DNA of 64,000 nucleotides from Colwellia psychrerythraea. GTDB taxonomy: Bacteria; Pseudomonadota; Gammaproteobacteria; Enterobacterales; Alteromonadaceae. The stretch covers positions 1 through 64,000 of the forward strand of contig MAAF01000056.1 of assembly GCA_002163005.1 (NCBI GenBank). The letters run 5' to 3'. The stretch's first letter is position 1. Every line of letters starts with the position of its first letter. Made by a program: the position numbers and the translations under genes. Under the pieces are notes generated by a model. It saw only the letters and a program-made list of their open reading frames with translations. It ran no database searches and had not been told where the DNA came from. This document shows positions 19,279-29,936 of the stretch, piece after piece.

Positions 19279-20253
19279 ATGACAATTACCACCAGCAAAC
19301 AGTTACCATCTCTAGCACAGCTACCAGAGACTTACCTTATTGAACTTAGTAAATTTGGGGCAATTTCTTTATCTGGTGAAGAGCAAAGTAAATATTTACA
19401 AGGGCAAGTAACTTGTGATGTTAACAGCAGCACCGAGTCAAGCCTGCTTATTGGGGCCCACTGCGATGCAAAAGGAAAAGTTTTTTCTGTTTTTCGATTA
19501 ATTAATCGCTCTTCTGCTCACTTGTTATTACAACCAACAGCTAGCATTGAAAGTTCACTTAAAGAACTAAAGAAGTTTGGTGTTTTTGCTAAAGTGACTA
19601 TTGATTTGACTGAAAACCTCAGTTTTATGGCTTTAGTTGGCAAACAAGCTAGTACGCTATTACAGCAAGAATACTCTCAAGTTCCTGATAGCTTGACGCC
19701 TGTAGTACAAATTGGTTCAACTAGTCTAGTATATCTTTGTGGCGAGCAACCACGTTATATCATTATTGATGAACAAGTTACTATCACAGCCCTCAGTGAA
19801 AAATTAGCACTACCTATGTACTCTCAGTCCGTATGGGATTTATTAGAAATAAGCCAAGGGTTTCCTATTTTAACAGCAAAGACTAGTGGGCATTACGTGC
19901 CTCAAATGCTTAACCTACAAGCAATTAATGGTATAAGTTTTACTAAAGGCTGTTATTTAGGGCAAGAAACTGTTGCTAGAATGCAATATTTAGGAAAAAA
20001 TAAACGTGCGTTATTTTGCTTAAGCTCCCAACTTGAACAACCTTTTCAACCTGATGATGTCATTGAAAAGCAATTGGGCGATAACTGGCGAAAAGCTGGT
20101 GATACCCTAGCCAGTTACCAAGCGGATGATGGCAGTTGTGTTATTCAAGCCGTATTGGCGAACGATGGTGACCTACCTTTAATGCGCGTTGCTTCTCAAG
20201 CTGACTCCGTAGTAACAAATCAAACATTACCTTATACCCTTGTAGCTGAATAA
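19279..20253 (+). CDS. ygfZ: tRNA-modifying / folate-binding protein YgfZ
   Basis: Folate-dependent protein of the YgfZ/GcvT family that supports assembly or repair of particular iron-sulfur enzymes, including MiaB. The defining motif KGCYLGQETVAR is intact, with the conserved cysteine, near residue 228. The N-terminal GcvT-like barrel shows YLQGQVTCDV. The length of 324 aa is normal. It is divergent from sdhE, a usual neighbour. A 23-bp duplication overlaps the 3' end of the gene. Confidence 0.95.
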   Translation: MTITTSKQLPSLAQLPETYLIELSKFGAISLSGEEQSKYLQGQVTCDVNSSTESSLLIGAHCDAKGKVFSVFRLINRSSAHLLLQPTASIESSLKELKKFGVFAKVTIDLTENLSFMALVGKQASTLLQQEYSQVPDSLTPVVQIGSTSLVYLCGEQPRYIIIDEQVTITALSEKLALPMYSQSVWDLLEISQGFPILTAKTSGHYVPQMLNLQAINGISFTKGCYLGQETVARMQYLGKNKRALFCLSSQLEQPFQPDDVIEKQLGDNWRKAGDTLASYQADDGSCVIQAVLANDGDLPLMRVASQADSVVTNQTLPYTLVAE

Positions 20254-20288
20254 GCTCAATAAACTCTTGTAGCTGAATAAGCTCAATA
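20239..20288. repeat. 23-bp duplication at the ygfZ 3' end
   Basis: The 23 bases at 20239-20261, covering the last codons and stop of ygfZ, recur exactly at 20266-20288 with a 27-bp period. It looks like a recent small tandem duplication; the second copy is non-coding. Confidence 0.85.
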
Positions 20289-20310
20289 CTTACAATCGTT
20301 AGGATAAAAA

Positions 20311-20799
20311 ATGAAAATAGCTAAAAATAATGTCGTTGTTATGCACTATGCTGTATCTGACAGCGAAGGCACTTTAATTGATAGCTCGTACGAAGATAAA
20401 CCAATGGCTATTATCCAAGGTGTTGGATATTTAATCCCTGGTTTAGATGATGCCCTTATCGATCATCAAGCTGGTGATAAATTTGAAGTTGCTGTGGCCT
20501 GTGATCAAGCTTACGGTGAGCGTCATGATGATTATGTTCAAACTGTACCTAGAGAAGTACTGGCTGGCGTTGAAGATCTAGCTCTTGGTACCCAGCTTCG
20601 TGCAACAACTGATGATGGCGAGCAAACTGTTATTGTTATTGACGTGCAAGATGATGTGATTACTGTTGACGGTAACCACCCTCTGTCAGGCTTAGACTTA
20701 AGCTTTGACGTTGAAGTTATCGAAGTGCGTGAAGCCACAGCTGAAGAACTTGAACATGGCCATGTACATAGTGCAGGCGGTTGTGGACACGACCACTAG
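20311..20799 (+). CDS. slyD: FKBP-type peptidyl-prolyl isomerase SlyD
   Basis: Cytoplasmic prolyl isomerase and metallochaperone. The 162 aa have the split FKBP domain (MHYAVSDSEGTLIDSS, QGVGYLIPGLDDALIDHQAGDKF) with the insert-in-flap domain (YGERHDDYVQTVPREVL). A metal-binding tail rich in His and Cys ends HGHVHSAGGCGHDH, shorter than in E. coli SlyD. Aggregated acidic residues are as expected. It stands 57 nt after ygfZ and is convergent with recA across a shared terminator. Confidence 0.92.
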   Translation: MKIAKNNVVVMHYAVSDSEGTLIDSSYEDKPMAIIQGVGYLIPGLDDALIDHQAGDKFEVAVACDQAYGERHDDYVQTVPREVLAGVEDLALGTQLRATTDDGEQTVIVIDVQDDVITVDGNHPLSGLDLSFDVEVIEVREATAEELEHGHVHSAGGCGHDH

Positions 20800-20845
20800 T
20801 AAATTTTTCTGATTAGTTTGTAGAATTCTACCAACAATCAGACAT

Positions 20846-20884
20846 AAAAAACGTAACCTTACGTCTAAGGTTACGTTTTTTTTG
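20846..20884. terminator. bidirectional terminator between slyD and recA
   Basis: A perfect 11-bp stem ACGTAACCTTA (20851-20861) / TAAGGTTACGT (20866-20876) with a four-base loop is flanked by A-tracts on the left and T-tracts on the right. It would act as an intrinsic terminator on both strands, matching the convergent genes. Confidence 0.92.
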
Positions 20885-20922
20885 CTTTGCAGCTAAATAT
20901 TATTAACTAATACTCGTACTAA

Positions 20923-21954
20923 TTATTCAGTTACTGCTTCTTCTTTTTTATCTTCAGCCACTACCGTTTTTGATAAAAACATATCGCGTAATTTAGTATC
21001 AACATCTTTAGCCATGTCAGGATGTTCATCTAAATATTTAGCAGCATTAGCTTTACCTTGGCCAATTCTTTCACCATTACAGCTATACCAAGCACCCGCT
21101 TTTTCGACAAAACCATGTTTAACGCCTAACTCAATTAACTCACCTAAATTGTTAATGCCTTCGCCATATAAAATTTGGAATTCAGCTTGTTTAAAGGGTG
21201 GCGCGATTTTGTTTTTAACCACTTTCACACGCGTTTCATTACCAACGATTTCATCACCGTTTTTAACCGCGCCAATACGACGGATATCTAAACGTACAGA
21301 AGCGTAGAATTTTAAAGCATTACCACCTGTGGTCGTTTCTGGGCTACCAAACATAACGCCAATTTTCATACGAATTTGGTTAATGAAGATAAGCATGGTA
21401 TTCGATTTTTTCAAATTCCCCGTAAGCTTACGCATTGCTTGTGACAACATACGCGCTTGCAAGCCCATATGTGAATCACCCATATCACCTTCAATTTCAG
21501 CTTTAGGTGTAAGCGCGGCAACAGAGTCGACGACAATAACGTCGATAGCACCAGAGCGCGTTAACATATCAACAATTTCCAGAGCTTGCTCACCTGTATC
21601 AGGTTGCGAAATTAATAACTCATCAATGTTAACACCTAATTTTTCAGCATAAACAGGGTCAAGAGCATGTTCTGCATCGATAAAGGCACAAACTTTACCA
21701 TTACGTTGTGCTTCAGCAATAACCTCTAAAGTTAGCGTTGTTTTACCACTAGATTCTGGACCATAAATTTCAACAACACGACCCATTGGCAAGCCGCCAG
21801 CACCTAAGGCGATGTCTAAGCCTAATGAACCAGTAGAAATAGTTTCTACATCCATGGTGTTATTATCACCAAGCTTCATTATTGAGCCTTTACCGAATTG
21901 ACGTTCAATTTGAGCTAAGGCTGCTGATAGTGCTTTTTCTTTATCGTCTTTCAT
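20923..21954 (-). CDS. recA: recombinase RecA
   Basis: ATP-dependent strand-exchange protein and coprotease for LexA cleavage in the SOS response. The Walker A motif GPESSGKTT and loops L1/L2 ([44 protein letters not shown]) are intact. The frame extends to 22068, but that stretch runs through a LexA box. The family start [13 protein letters not shown] at 21954 gives 343 aa, close to the E. coli length. No recX follows; the next gene, slyD, is convergent. Confidence 0.98.
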   Translation of the reverse strand: MKDDKEKALSAALAQIERQFGKGSIMKLGDNNTMDVETISTGSLGLDIALGAGGLPMGRVVEIYGPESSGKTTLTLEVIAEAQRNGKVCAFIDAEHALDPVYAEKLGVNIDELLISQPDTGEQALEIVDMLTRSGAIDVIVVDSVAALTPKAEIEGDMGDSHMGLQARMLSQAMRKLTGNLKKSNTMLIFINQIRMKIGVMFGSPETTTGGNALKFYASVRLDIRRIGAVKNGDEIVGNETRVKVVKNKIAPPFKQAEFQILYGEGINNLGELIELGVKHGFVEKAGAWYSCNGERIGQGKANAAKYLDEHPDMAKDVDTKLRDMFLSKTVVAEDKKEEAVTE

Positions 21955-22001
21955 GATTACTCCGCGAGCTGTTGTGTTATTTCGTTTTGATGAGACAAGT
22001 A

Positions 22002-22021
22002 TACTGTAAGTTCGTACAGTA
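22002..22021 (-). promoter_or_regulatory. LexA box of recA
   Basis: TACTGTAAGTTCGTACAGTA is a near-perfect SOS box (CTGT-N8-ACAG with extended symmetric flanks), 48 bp upstream of the chosen recA start. It predicts LexA repression and confirms that the longer reading frame is not the natural start. Confidence 0.92.
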
Positions 22022-22225
22022 TCAAGTTTTATTATACTTTTTTTATTTAACAATAAAAAACTTACCAAAGGTAACTTTTAAAGAATTGAAAAATAAAGAA
22101 TAAAAGTACCTAAATAACTTTTGTAATTTTATACTGAAAAAGTTACTTTTCTATTTTAAGGCAGAAAGCAACGTCACTTACACAGTACTTTATCAGCCAT
22201 GAATATTGTTACTTAATAGAAAATG

Positions 22226-23122
22226 CTAATGTGCTAATTTTTCCTGACCAATACTAACAATTTGTTCTGAAATTTGTTTGTTGACTCCTTTTACCAGTAC
22301 CCAACTGTGCCAATACAATGTATGTACCAATTCTTTGTCTGGGCATAAACTTATCAATTGCCCCATATTTAATTCTTGTTCGATTTGTAGTTTAGGTAAC
22401 AGACAATAAGCTACGCCTTGTTTAACTAATGCGACAAATGCCTCTGATGAACGAACACTATGACAATAATATTCACTGGCTGCCAAACTAAAGTGTTTTG
22501 CAATATAACGTACATGCATATCATCTTTATGATCATAACTTATCGCGGGCGCCATCTTTAATGAGTTTTGGTTCACCCCTTCCGGAAAGTATTTTTTCGC
22601 AAAACCTTCACTCGCCACCAAACAATATTCCATCTCACCAAGCTTGAAAGAGCGATAACCTTTTAGGGGCTTTTCAATAGTGCTTACTGCGCCAATAGCT
22701 TGCCCGCTTCGTAACTTATCTAAAGTTCTTTCTTCATGTTCAATAATTAAATTCAACTCAACTAAATGGTTTTTAAGTACCGGTGTAATGGCATCGATAA
22801 ACCAGGTAGCAATGCTGTCTGCGTTAACCGCCAGCGAGATTTTCATCGGCTTAATTGGTTTATCTGGAGATAATAGTGGGACTAGCTCATGCTCAAGTTG
22901 TTTCACCTTTTTAAAATGACTGAGTAATTGTTCACCTGCTGGTGTCGCGACGATAGGTTGATTACGAATAAGAATCGGTTGTCCAACATGCTCTTCTAGC
23001 GCTTTAATGCGTTGAGATATTGCTGATTGTGAAATGAATAATTTTTGTGCCGCCAACTCGAAGCTTTGTAGTTCGATAACTTCAGCCAGCGCAGCAAGCA
23101 ATTTATAATCAAAATTTGTCAT
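22226..23122 (-). CDS. argP: LysR-type regulator ArgP
   Basis: Lysine/arginine-responsive transcription factor (ArgP, formerly IciA) that activates arginine export. The 298 aa have an N-terminal winged helix-turn-helix (SFELAAQKLFISQSAISQRIKALEEHVGQPILIR) and an effector domain with SLAVNADSIATWFIDAITPVL, AEKYFPEGV-like (AKKYFPEGVNQ) and SSEAFVALVKQGVAYCLLPKLQIEQEL, which agree with ArgP rather than a generic LysR protein. Divergent transcription from argO, its classic target, supports this strongly. Confidence 0.93.
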   Translation of the reverse strand: MTNFDYKLLAALAEVIELQSFELAAQKLFISQSAISQRIKALEEHVGQPILIRNQPIVATPAGEQLLSHFKKVKQLEHELVPLLSPDKPIKPMKISLAVNADSIATWFIDAITPVLKNHLVELNLIIEHEERTLDKLRSGQAIGAVSTIEKPLKGYRSFKLGEMEYCLVASEGFAKKYFPEGVNQNSLKMAPAISYDHKDDMHVRYIAKHFSLAASEYYCHSVRSSEAFVALVKQGVAYCLLPKLQIEQELNMGQLISLCPDKELVHTLYWHSWVLVKGVNKQISEQIVSIGQEKLAH

Positions 23123-23243
23123 AATCTCACACAGTCCACATAAGTTTTACTAATGATAGTTAATTATTATTAATTATATTAAATTGAATTATTAATGCAA
23201 ACTAGCGCTCATCAAATTTACAGACCATTTATCGAGTACCATT

Positions 23244-23864
23244 ATGAGCATATTAGTTTTAGCAAAAGGTTTTACCCTTACATTAAGTATGATCATACCT
23301 ATTGGTACGCAAAACTCTATGTTAATCAATCAGGGCATTCATCAAAATCATCATAAAATGACCGCTGCTCTTTTTGTACTTTACGATGCTTTATTAATAA
23401 GTATGGGAGTACTTGGCGGTAGTATTTTATTGTCACATAACGCCACTTTATTCAATGTACTCACTTGGGGTGGTATCTTATTTTTAAGTGTTTATGGCCT
23501 ATTGTCGATGAAGTCTGCATTTGTGCGAAGTAAAAATACTACTGATACGATTATGAAAAAGAAATCAGCAAAAATTATTTTTCTGACAACTTTAGCGGTT
23601 ACTTTTTTAAATCCACATGCTTACATTGATACCGTAATGGTTATTGGCAGTGTTGGCGGACAGTATTCAGATGAAGTAAAGGTATACTTCCTTATTGGCT
23701 GTATTTTTGGCTCATTAACATGGTTTAGTTGTTTAGCATTTGGCGCAGCCAAACTTTCAAAACAATTAAGCAAACCAAAAGTAAAAATGACCATAGATAT
23801 AATTATTGCCTTAGTTATGTGGTTAGTTGCTTGGTCACTGTTTAATACATGGATGGCGCGTTAA
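23244..23864 (+). CDS. argO: arginine exporter ArgO (LysE family)
   Basis: Inner-membrane exporter of L-arginine and probably lysine. The 206-aa protein has about six membrane segments and family signatures IPIGTQNSMLINQGI near the N-terminus and VTFLNPHAYIDTVMVIGSVGGQ in the middle. The pair with divergent argP implies activation by ArgP through the 121-bp intergenic region. I saw no unambiguous operator there. Confidence 0.93.
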   Translation: MSILVLAKGFTLTLSMIIPIGTQNSMLINQGIHQNHHKMTAALFVLYDALLISMGVLGGSILLSHNATLFNVLTWGGILFLSVYGLLSMKSAFVRSKNTTDTIMKKKSAKIIFLTTLAVTFLNPHAYIDTVMVIGSVGGQYSDEVKVYFLIGCIFGSLTWFSCLAFGAAKLSKQLSKPKVKMTIDIIIALVMWLVAWSLFNTWMAR

Positions 23865-24017
23865 AAATTATCGCCAGCGATCCCTATAATAATTGTTAAA
23901 AAGTCAAGAAATGCTAATACGGCTTATGGCATAATCTAGGTAAATACCTACCGGTATAAATATCCCTAGAATTAAGCTACTAGTAAGCTAGTAATAACAT
24001 AAGAGTTTTAGCATTTC

Positions 24018-26663
24018 ATGACCACTGCCCCAAAAGATCTTTCGTCACACACCCCTATGATGCGCCAGTACTTAACCATTAAGGCTGAATTCCCACATAT
24101 TTTGATCTTTTATCGTATGGGTGATTTCTATGAGTTATTTTTTGATGATGCCAAAAAAGCCTCTGACTTATTGGATATTTCACTTACTGCTCGCGGTAAA
24201 ACAGGTGGTAATGCTATTCCAATGGCTGGTGTGCCTTATCATGCGGTAGAGAATTATTTAGCCAAGCTTGTTAGTTTGGGCGAGTCAGTCGCAATTTGTG
24301 AGCAAATAGGCGACCCTGCCACTAGTAAAGGTCCAGTTGAGCGCAAAGTAGTACGTGTTATCACCCCAGGTACGGTTAGTGATGAAGCACTGCTAACCGA
24401 TAGGCAAGATAACCTCATTGTTGCAATCGTCGATAATCAATCACCCAAAGCAAAACTAAAAACAAGCTCTGCCCCTGCTTTTGGTCTTGCTTATTTAGAT
24501 ATGGCCAGTGGTCGGTTTGTACTAACTGAACCACAAACCAATGAACAACTTCAAGCTGAATTACAGCGCTTATCTCCTGCTGAACTACTTTATAGTGAAT
24601 CTCTGCAGGATTTTAGTTTAATTGAGAACAGAAAAGGTTTACGTCGTCGCCCAGAATGGGAATTTGATCTTGAGACTGCTATTAGTTTATTGAACAAACA
24701 GTTCGATACTAAAGCATTAACGGGTTTTGGTGTTGATGATAAACCTTTAGGTTTGGCTGCTGCCGGTTGTTTATTTCAATATGTTAAAGACACCCAACGT
24801 ACTGCTCTGCCTCATATTCGTTCCATAATCTGTGAATCGGCCAATAAAGGCGTGGTCCTTGATGCGGCCACTAGACGAAACTTAGAGCTAACCCAAAACT
24901 TGCAAGGCGGTTTAGATAATACCCTTGCCGCTATTTTAGATAAATCGTCTACACCAATGGGATCACGTTTACTAAAGCGCTGGTTACATTTCCCATTACG
25001 GGACTTAAAGATTCTTAATAACCGCCAAAATACGGTTAGTGATATCATAAGGTTAGATCTAATCACACCCATACAGCCATTATTAAAAGGCTTAGGCGAC
25101 ATTGAACGTATTGTTTCTAGAATAGCCTTAGGCTCTGCAAGGCCTCGAGATTTTGCTCGTTTACGTCATGCGCTACAGCAAATGCCAGAGTTACAAAATG
25201 AATTAAAAAGTGAATTAAAAAGTGAATTAACAGAACTCCACACTAGCGACTCAGCCACTAACTACTTAAGCACTATTGCTCAGCAAAGTCAGCCAATGCC
25301 TCAACTACAAGGCTTGTTAGAACATGCCATTGTTGAAAATCCCCCTGTGTTAATACGCGATGGTGGTGTTATCGCACCAGGTTATAATAGCGAGCTCGAT
25401 GTACTACGAGACTTAAGTGATGGTGCTACAGAATTTTTAGCGCAACTTGAACAACGTGAAAAAGAGCGTACTGGTATACATTCATTAAAAGTTGGTTATA
25501 ACCGGGTTCATGGCTTTTTTATTGAAATGAGTCGCACTGCAGCTGTTGATGTTCCCGATGATTATATTCGTCGCCAAACATTAAAAAATAATGAACGTTT
25601 TATTACCGAAGAATTAAAGCAACATGAAGAGAAAGTACTGAGTGCTCAAAGTAAATTTTTAGCCTTAGAAAAGTCACTCTATCAAGAATTATTCGATAAA
25701 GTATTACCCGATTTAGCACAACTACAACAATTAAGCCAAGCCATTGCTGAGCTCGATGTATTAACCACCTTCGCAGAGCGTGCATTAGCGTTAAACTATA
25801 TAAAACCTAGCTTAGTTAAAGAGCCAGGTATTAGCATTGATGCGGGTCGCCATGTCGTCGTTGAGCAGATGACTAATGATGCTTTTATTGCTAATCCTGT
25901 GTCCTTAACAGACCAACGGAAAATGTTGATTATTACCGGTCCAAACATGGGCGGTAAATCTACTTATATGCGCCAAACGGCTTTAATAGTTTTGCTTGCC
26001 CATATCGGTTGTTATGTACCCGCTGACAGCGCAACGATCGGTTTAGTTGATAGAATATTTACCCGAATTGGTGCTTCCGACGATTTAGCCAGTGGCCGTT
26101 CAACCTTTATGGTCGAAATGACTGAAACCGCAAATATATTGCATAACGCTACAGATAAAAGTTTAGTGCTACTCGATGAGATTGGTCGTGGCACCAGTAC
26201 CTATGATGGCTTATCACTAGCATGGGCATGTGCAGAAATGTTGGCACTTAAAACCAAGGCTTTTACTTTATTCGCCACGCATTATTTTGAGCTGACTATG
26301 CTTGCTGAGCAGATCCCAAGCTTAGCCAATGTTCACTTAGACGCCATGGAGCATGACGATAACATCGTCTTTATGCATGCAGTACAAGAAGGAGCGGCTA
26401 GCAAAAGTTTTGGTTTGCAAGTAGCACAGTTGGCAGGTGTACCAAAAACCGTAATCAAACGTGCTAAGCAAAGGTTAAGCGAATTAGAACAACAGCAAAC
26501 TCCAAGCGTACTACCAGCACCTATACAAAATGATGCCTTTGAGCAGCTCAGTTTCGCCCCTGAAGAGCACTCAGTGTTAACAACACTTATTGATACCGAT
26601 ATTAATGAGTTAAGCCCGAGACAAGCACTAGATTTATTATTTACCTTAAAAGAACAAATCTAG
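24018..26663 (+). CDS. mutS: DNA mismatch repair protein MutS
   Basis: Recognises mismatches and small loops and recruits MutL. The 881 aa include the mismatch-reading motif [11 protein letters not shown] with the conserved Phe-x-Glu, the connector, lever and clamp domains, and the ABC ATPase domain with Walker [15 protein letters not shown], Walker [17 protein letters not shown] and [11 protein letters not shown]. The C-terminal tetramer/beta-clamp region is present. A 12-bp in-frame tandem repeat in the lever region encodes [10 protein letters not shown], possibly variable in length. A bidirectional terminator follows. Confidence 0.98.
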   Translation: MTTAPKDLSSHTPMMRQYLTIKAEFPHILIFYRMGDFYELFFDDAKKASDLLDISLTARGKTGGNAIPMAGVPYHAVENYLAKLVSLGESVAICEQIGDPATSKGPVERKVVRVITPGTVSDEALLTDRQDNLIVAIVDNQSPKAKLKTSSAPAFGLAYLDMASGRFVLTEPQTNEQLQAELQRLSPAELLYSESLQDFSLIENRKGLRRRPEWEFDLETAISLLNKQFDTKALTGFGVDDKPLGLAAAGCLFQYVKDTQRTALPHIRSIICESANKGVVLDAATRRNLELTQNLQGGLDNTLAAILDKSSTPMGSRLLKRWLHFPLRDLKILNNRQNTVSDIIRLDLITPIQPLLKGLGDIERIVSRIALGSARPRDFARLRHALQQMPELQNELKSELKSELTELHTSDSATNYLSTIAQQSQPMPQLQGLLEHAIVENPPVLIRDGGVIAPGYNSELDVLRDLSDGATEFLAQLEQREKERTGIHSLKVGYNRVHGFFIEMSRTAAVDVPDDYIRRQTLKNNERFITEELKQHEEKVLSAQSKFLALEKSLYQELFDKVLPDLAQLQQLSQAIAELDVLTTFAERALALNYIKPSLVKEPGISIDAGRHVVVEQMTNDAFIANPVSLTDQRKMLIITGPNMGGKSTYMRQTALIVLLAHIGCYVPADSATIGLVDRIFTRIGASDDLASGRSTFMVEMTETANILHNATDKSLVLLDEIGRGTSTYDGLSLAWACAEMLALKTKAFTLFATHYFELTMLAEQIPSLANVHLDAMEHDDNIVFMHAVQEGAASKSFGLQVAQLAGVPKTVIKRAKQRLSELEQQQTPSVLPAPIQNDAFEQLSFAPEEHSVLTTLIDTDINELSPRQALDLLFTLKEQI
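25200..25230 (+). repeat. 12-bp tandem repeat inside mutS
   Basis: GAATTAAAAAGT occurs twice in tandem (25200-25211, 25212-25223) followed by a seven-base partial copy. The unit is in frame and encodes Glu-Leu-Lys-Ser repeats, so slippage would change protein length without a frameshift. Confidence 0.85.
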
Positions 26664-26779
26664 ATATTCACCACTGCATAACTTTACTCAGTTGAGTCTA
26701 CAAACTCAGCTGGCTAAAGTTTAATAATACCAAGTTTAATAAACTACACTCTTAAAAAAATACGATCATTAGAAACGAA

Positions 26780-26818
26780 AAAAGCCTCAGCAGTATTAGT
26801 GCTGAGGCTTTTATCTTT
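26780..26818. terminator. bidirectional terminator between mutS and tRNA-Phe
   Basis: AAAAGCCTCAGCA (26780-26792) pairs with TGCTGAGGCTTTT (26800-26812) around a seven-base loop. T-runs lie on both strands, so it can end mutS transcription from the left and the minus-strand tRNA transcript from the right. Confidence 0.92.
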
Positions 26819-26821
26819 TTA

Positions 26822-26897
26822 TGGTGCCCCGACCCGGATTTGAACCAGGGACACGAGGATTTTCAATCCTCTGCTCTACCAACTGAGCTATCGGGGC
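26822..26897 (-). tRNA. tRNA-Phe (GAA)
   Basis: A 76-nt cloverleaf with acceptor arms GCCCCGA/TCGGGGC, D-loop AGCTCAGTTGGTAGAGC, anticodon stem-loop GAGGATTGAAAATCCTC (anticodon GAA), T-loop GGTTCAAATCC and encoded 3' ACCA. It is identical to the second copy at 34761-34836 on the other strand. Confidence 0.98.
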
Positions 26898-26932
26898 ATT
26901 CTTTAAAGAGTGGAACTCTCTAAAGAGCGCGT

Positions 26933-26961
26933 ATAATATAGTTAAAAATTATCAGTGGCAA
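26933..26961 (-). promoter_or_regulatory. tRNA-Phe promoter
   Basis: On the minus strand TTGCCA (26956-26961) and TATTAT (26933-26938) are separated by 17 bp and followed by the GC-rich discriminator ACGCGCTC. This matches a sigma-70 stable-RNA promoter likely to be under stringent control. Confidence 0.75.
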
Positions 26962-27065
26962 CCGTTTTATAAAAAATATCGTATTAAAAGTAAAATTTAT
27001 TGATAGTGGTTAATTAACATACCGTTAAACGAATTAAAACGGCTTTAATCGCAGGGCGAGAATAA

Positions 27066-27386
27066 TTAAAGCTCAAACTCACTAAAATCTAAATCGGTAT
27101 CTGGTGATGTCTGAGTTTTACTTGGAGGGTCAAGTAAAGATGGCTGCATATCAACTTCACTTTCTTGTATGGCGACGGACTGTTTCTCCTTTGGCTTATG
27201 CTGGTTTTTCTTACGCTTTTTACGTTGAATACAACGTTTTATGACCTTTTGTTTTTCATCATTATTAAACGTTTTCCAATCTAGCCGTTCACCACGCGAG
27301 CGCATGCAACCTAGGCAGTGACCTTTCTCATCAGACTGACAAATGCCAACACAGGGGCTAGGAACGTCAAAAAACTCTAATTGCAT
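27066..27386 (-). CDS. DUF1289 domain protein
   Basis: Small protein of the DUF1289 family, whose function is unknown. The conserved core PCVGICQSDEKGHCLGCMRSRGERLDW holds four cysteines in the spacing CxxxC...CxxC, which suggests metal binding, and continues through the typical FNNDEKQKVIKRCIQRKK. The C-terminal 45 residues are lysine-rich then acidic and probably disordered. It is separated from sulP upstream by a strong hairpin, so it probably has its own promoter. Confidence 0.85.
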   Translation of the reverse strand: MQLEFFDVPSPCVGICQSDEKGHCLGCMRSRGERLDWKTFNNDEKQKVIKRCIQRKKRKKNQHKPKEKQSVAIQESEVDMQPSLLDPPSKTQTSPDTDLDFSEFEL

Positions 27387-27412
27387 TTAACCCTCACTAC
27401 TCGAAAAACAAA

Positions 27413-27462
27413 TAAAAAAAATGCGCTGTAAGTTAAGTATAACTTATCAACGCATTTTTATA
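27413..27462 (-). terminator. sulP terminator
   Basis: Two stacked stems, an outer AAAATGCG/CGCATTTT and an inner TAAGTTA/TAACTTA with a four-base loop, end in a T-run on the minus strand. It lies between the sulP stop and the DUF1289 start. Confidence 0.8.
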
Positions 27463-27504
27463 ATAGCCAGTAAATCTGGCTCTTAAATTTTTTAAAAGAT
27501 GAAT

Positions 27505-29034
27505 TTACGCTAACTTATCACTAGCAATATGATATTCAGGGTCTTCAATTATATTAAGTTCAACTAACTTATCTGCTTTGTGTAATAGTTCTTTACACTC
27601 TTTATTTAAGTGTTTCAAATGCATATTTTTGTTACGCGATAAGTAACGCTCAGCCAAAGTATCAATTGCTTCAATGGCAGAATGGTCAACAACACGAGCA
27701 TTTTTGAATTCGACAATAACATCATTACTGTCATCTTCCGGCGTAAATTGCTCGAGGAAGTTAGCGATTGAACCGAAAAATATTGGTCCAGTCACTTCAT
27801 ATACTGTTGAACCATGTTCATTAATGCTACGGTGAACCACAATATGTTTAGCATGCTCCCAAGCAAAAACTAACGCTGACACGATAACACCGACAATAAC
27901 AGCAACAGCTAGGTCAGAATAAACGGTAACCCCTGAAACAAGTATAATGACAAAAGCATCAGCTTTAGGTACTTTGCCTAAAATACGAAGACTTGACCAT
28001 TCAAACGTACCAATAACTACAATAAACATTACCCCAACTAATGCAGCAAGTGGGATCTGTTCAATTAAGCCAGAAGCAAATAATATAAAGCCTAATAAGG
28101 CTAACGCTGCGGTTATACCTGATGCTCTACCACGACCACCTGAGTTAACGTTGATCATAGACTGACCTATCATCGCACAACCACCCATACCGCCAAAGAA
28201 GCCTGTAGCGGTATTAGCTGCCCCTTGCGCAATACATTCTTTATTACTGCGACCACGTGTACCGGTTAATTCATCAATTAAGGTTAATGTTAATAAAGAC
28301 TCAATCAGACCTATTGCTGCAAGAACTAGTGCAAAAGGAAGAATAATTTTAAGAGTTTCCAATGAGAAAGGCACATCAGGAACAGAAAAAGTAGGCAAAC
28401 CGCCAGCAATTGAAGCAGCATCACCAACCAGTTTAGTATCAAGACCAGTAGCAAAAACTAATAACGACACACCCACAATAGCCACGAGAGTAGAAGGTAC
28501 TGCTTTAGTTAATTTAGGGAAGAAGTGTATGATTGCCATAGTCAAAAGAATCAAACCTGCCATGGTAAATAATGGTGTACCTTGCATCCACTCAAGTTCA
28601 CCTGCAGCGTTAGTTACTTTAAATTGCCCTAACTGGGCTAAGAAGATAACAATGGCTAAACCATTAACAAAACCTAACATTACTGGATGCGGCACTAGGC
28701 GAATAAACTTACCTAATTTAAATATCCCTGCCATAATTTGCAGTATGCCCGTGAGCACCACGGTGGCAAATAGGTATTCAACACCGTGAATGGCAACTAA
28801 ACTTACCATTACAACAGCCATAGCACCTGTGGCACCAGAAATCATTCCTGGTCGACCACCAAAAATAGCGGTAATCAAACCGACCATAAAGGCTGCATAT
28901 AAACCAACTAAAGGCTCTACTCCGGCAACAAAGGCAAAAGCTACCGCTTCAGGTACAAGTGCTAACGCAACTGTTAGACCTGATAACACATCATTTTTCA
29001 AGTTAGACACTTTACTAGCGTGTAATTCAAACAT
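27505..29034 (-). CDS. SulP-family anion permease with STAS domain
   Basis: Inner-membrane transporter of the SulP/SLC26 family. The 509 aa form about 12-14 hydrophobic segments, starting [34 protein letters not shown], the family signature. A C-terminal cytoplasmic STAS domain lies at about 395-500 ([31 protein letters not shown]). Substrate cannot be read from sequence: family members carry sulfate, bicarbonate or dicarboxylates. In marine bacteria a bicarbonate/Na+ role is often proposed for this short subgroup. No linked sulfate-assimilation or carbonic anhydrase gene lies beside it. Confidence 0.9.
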   Translation of the reverse strand: MFELHASKVSNLKNDVLSGLTVALALVPEAVAFAFVAGVEPLVGLYAAFMVGLITAIFGGRPGMISGATGAMAVVMVSLVAIHGVEYLFATVVLTGILQIMAGIFKLGKFIRLVPHPVMLGFVNGLAIVIFLAQLGQFKVTNAAGELEWMQGTPLFTMAGLILLTMAIIHFFPKLTKAVPSTLVAIVGVSLLVFATGLDTKLVGDAASIAGGLPTFSVPDVPFSLETLKIILPFALVLAAIGLIESLLTLTLIDELTGTRGRSNKECIAQGAANTATGFFGGMGGCAMIGQSMINVNSGGRGRASGITAALALLGFILFASGLIEQIPLAALVGVMFIVVIGTFEWSSLRILGKVPKADAFVIILVSGVTVYSDLAVAVIVGVIVSALVFAWEHAKHIVVHRSINEHGSTVYEVTGPIFFGSIANFLEQFTPEDDSNDVIVEFKNARVVDHSAIEAIDTLAERYLSRNKNMHLKHLNKECKELLHKADKLVELNIIEDPEYHIASDKLA

Positions 29035-29212
29035 TTTTATCTCATTGGTTTTATCGCTAACAGTTAACTTTTCGGTTAAATCATTGGCGAATACGAATTG
29101 GCGAGCCTGATCCTCCCATACTTAATAGAAGCTAAGCATAAACAAAAAATAGGCAAGTTTTATGTGATTTTGAGGGGCGAGAATACTATAGATATGAAGA
29201 GGAAAAGTCAAT

Positions 29213-29245
29213 ATTTGCTTACTTTTACAACATAAGTAAGCAAAT
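29213..29245. terminator. hairpin between GntR gene and sulP
   Basis: Perfect 12-bp arms ATTTGCTTACTT (29213-29224) and AAGTAAGCAAAT (29234-29245) surround a nine-base loop, 23 nt beyond the GntR stop. The T-run on the minus strand is interrupted, so termination is likely but not certain. It could also be an operator for sulP. Confidence 0.55.
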
Positions 29246-29267
29246 AAATTTTACGCTAACAATCAAA

Positions 29268-29936
29268 TCAATTATTAGCAGCTTCACGTTGCTCTAAAAA
29301 GGCTTTAATTTCATCTCTAGAGCTCAAAATATGATGTTTTAATACCGCAACAGCTTCGTCAACATCACCAGTTTTACAAAAAGCTAATAGCTGATTGTGT
29401 TCAGGGCCTGCTTTTGAAATACCACCCGCCCATAATAGATGCATACGAATATATCGATCAGCATTTTTATTTAACGTATTCACTAAATCTTGTGTTTGTG
29501 GACGGTTGGCCGCTGAATATAAACAATTGTGATAGCGAGAGTTAAGCTCACTCCAGGTATTTGCTGCATTTTCCTTACCAAGGGCTTTATCTAATTGCCC
29601 TAGAATTTCACTTGCCTCAGCGAGTTTATCGCTGGTTAAAAGTGGTAATGATGCGGCTAACAAGTGCCCTTCAAGCATTGCTCGTAATTCAAAAAGCTCA
29701 ACAACATGCTTGGCGTTAAGCTCTGTTACTGTAGCGCCTTTATGTGGTTCAAAGACAACTAAGCCTTCACCTTCAAGCTGTAGCAAGGCTTCTCTTACCG
29801 GAATACGACTTACATTTAATTCGGTCGCTAACGCCGCTTGACGAAGTGATTCGCCCGCCTTCAACTCACCGCTAAGAATTTTCTCTCTAAGCGTTTCAAC
29901 CACTAACTGCGTTCTTGTTTTATATACTATAGTCAT
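29268..29936 (-). CDS. GntR-family regulator (FCD/VanR subfamily)
   Basis: DNA-binding transcription factor of the FadR group. Residues about 8-72 are the GntR winged helix (LVVETLREKILSGELKAGESLRQAALATELNVSRIPVREALLQLEGEGLV, given here only as pattern landmarks LREKIL, VSRIPVREAL and LEGEGLV). Residues about 80-215 form an all-helical FCD ligand domain with the metal-ligand pattern of His in SRYHNCLY and the later H in LKHHI. Ligand and targets are unknown. The nearest candidate target is sulP, transcribed in the same direction 230 nt downstream. Confidence 0.88.
   Translation of the reverse strand: MTIVYKTRTQLVVETLREKILSGELKAGESLRQAALATELNVSRIPVREALLQLEGEGLVVFEPHKGATVTELNAKHVVELFELRAMLEGHLLAASLPLLTSDKLAEASEILGQLDKALGKENAANTWSELNSRYHNCLYSAANRPQTQDLVNTLNKNADRYIRMHLLWAGGISKAGPEHNQLLAFCKTGDVDEAVAVLKHHILSSRDEIKAFLEQREAANN

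Noticed and set aside
20923..22068. 381-aa RecA with an N-terminal extension
   Set aside because: The extra residues run through the LexA box and promoter; the family start at 21954 is far better supported.
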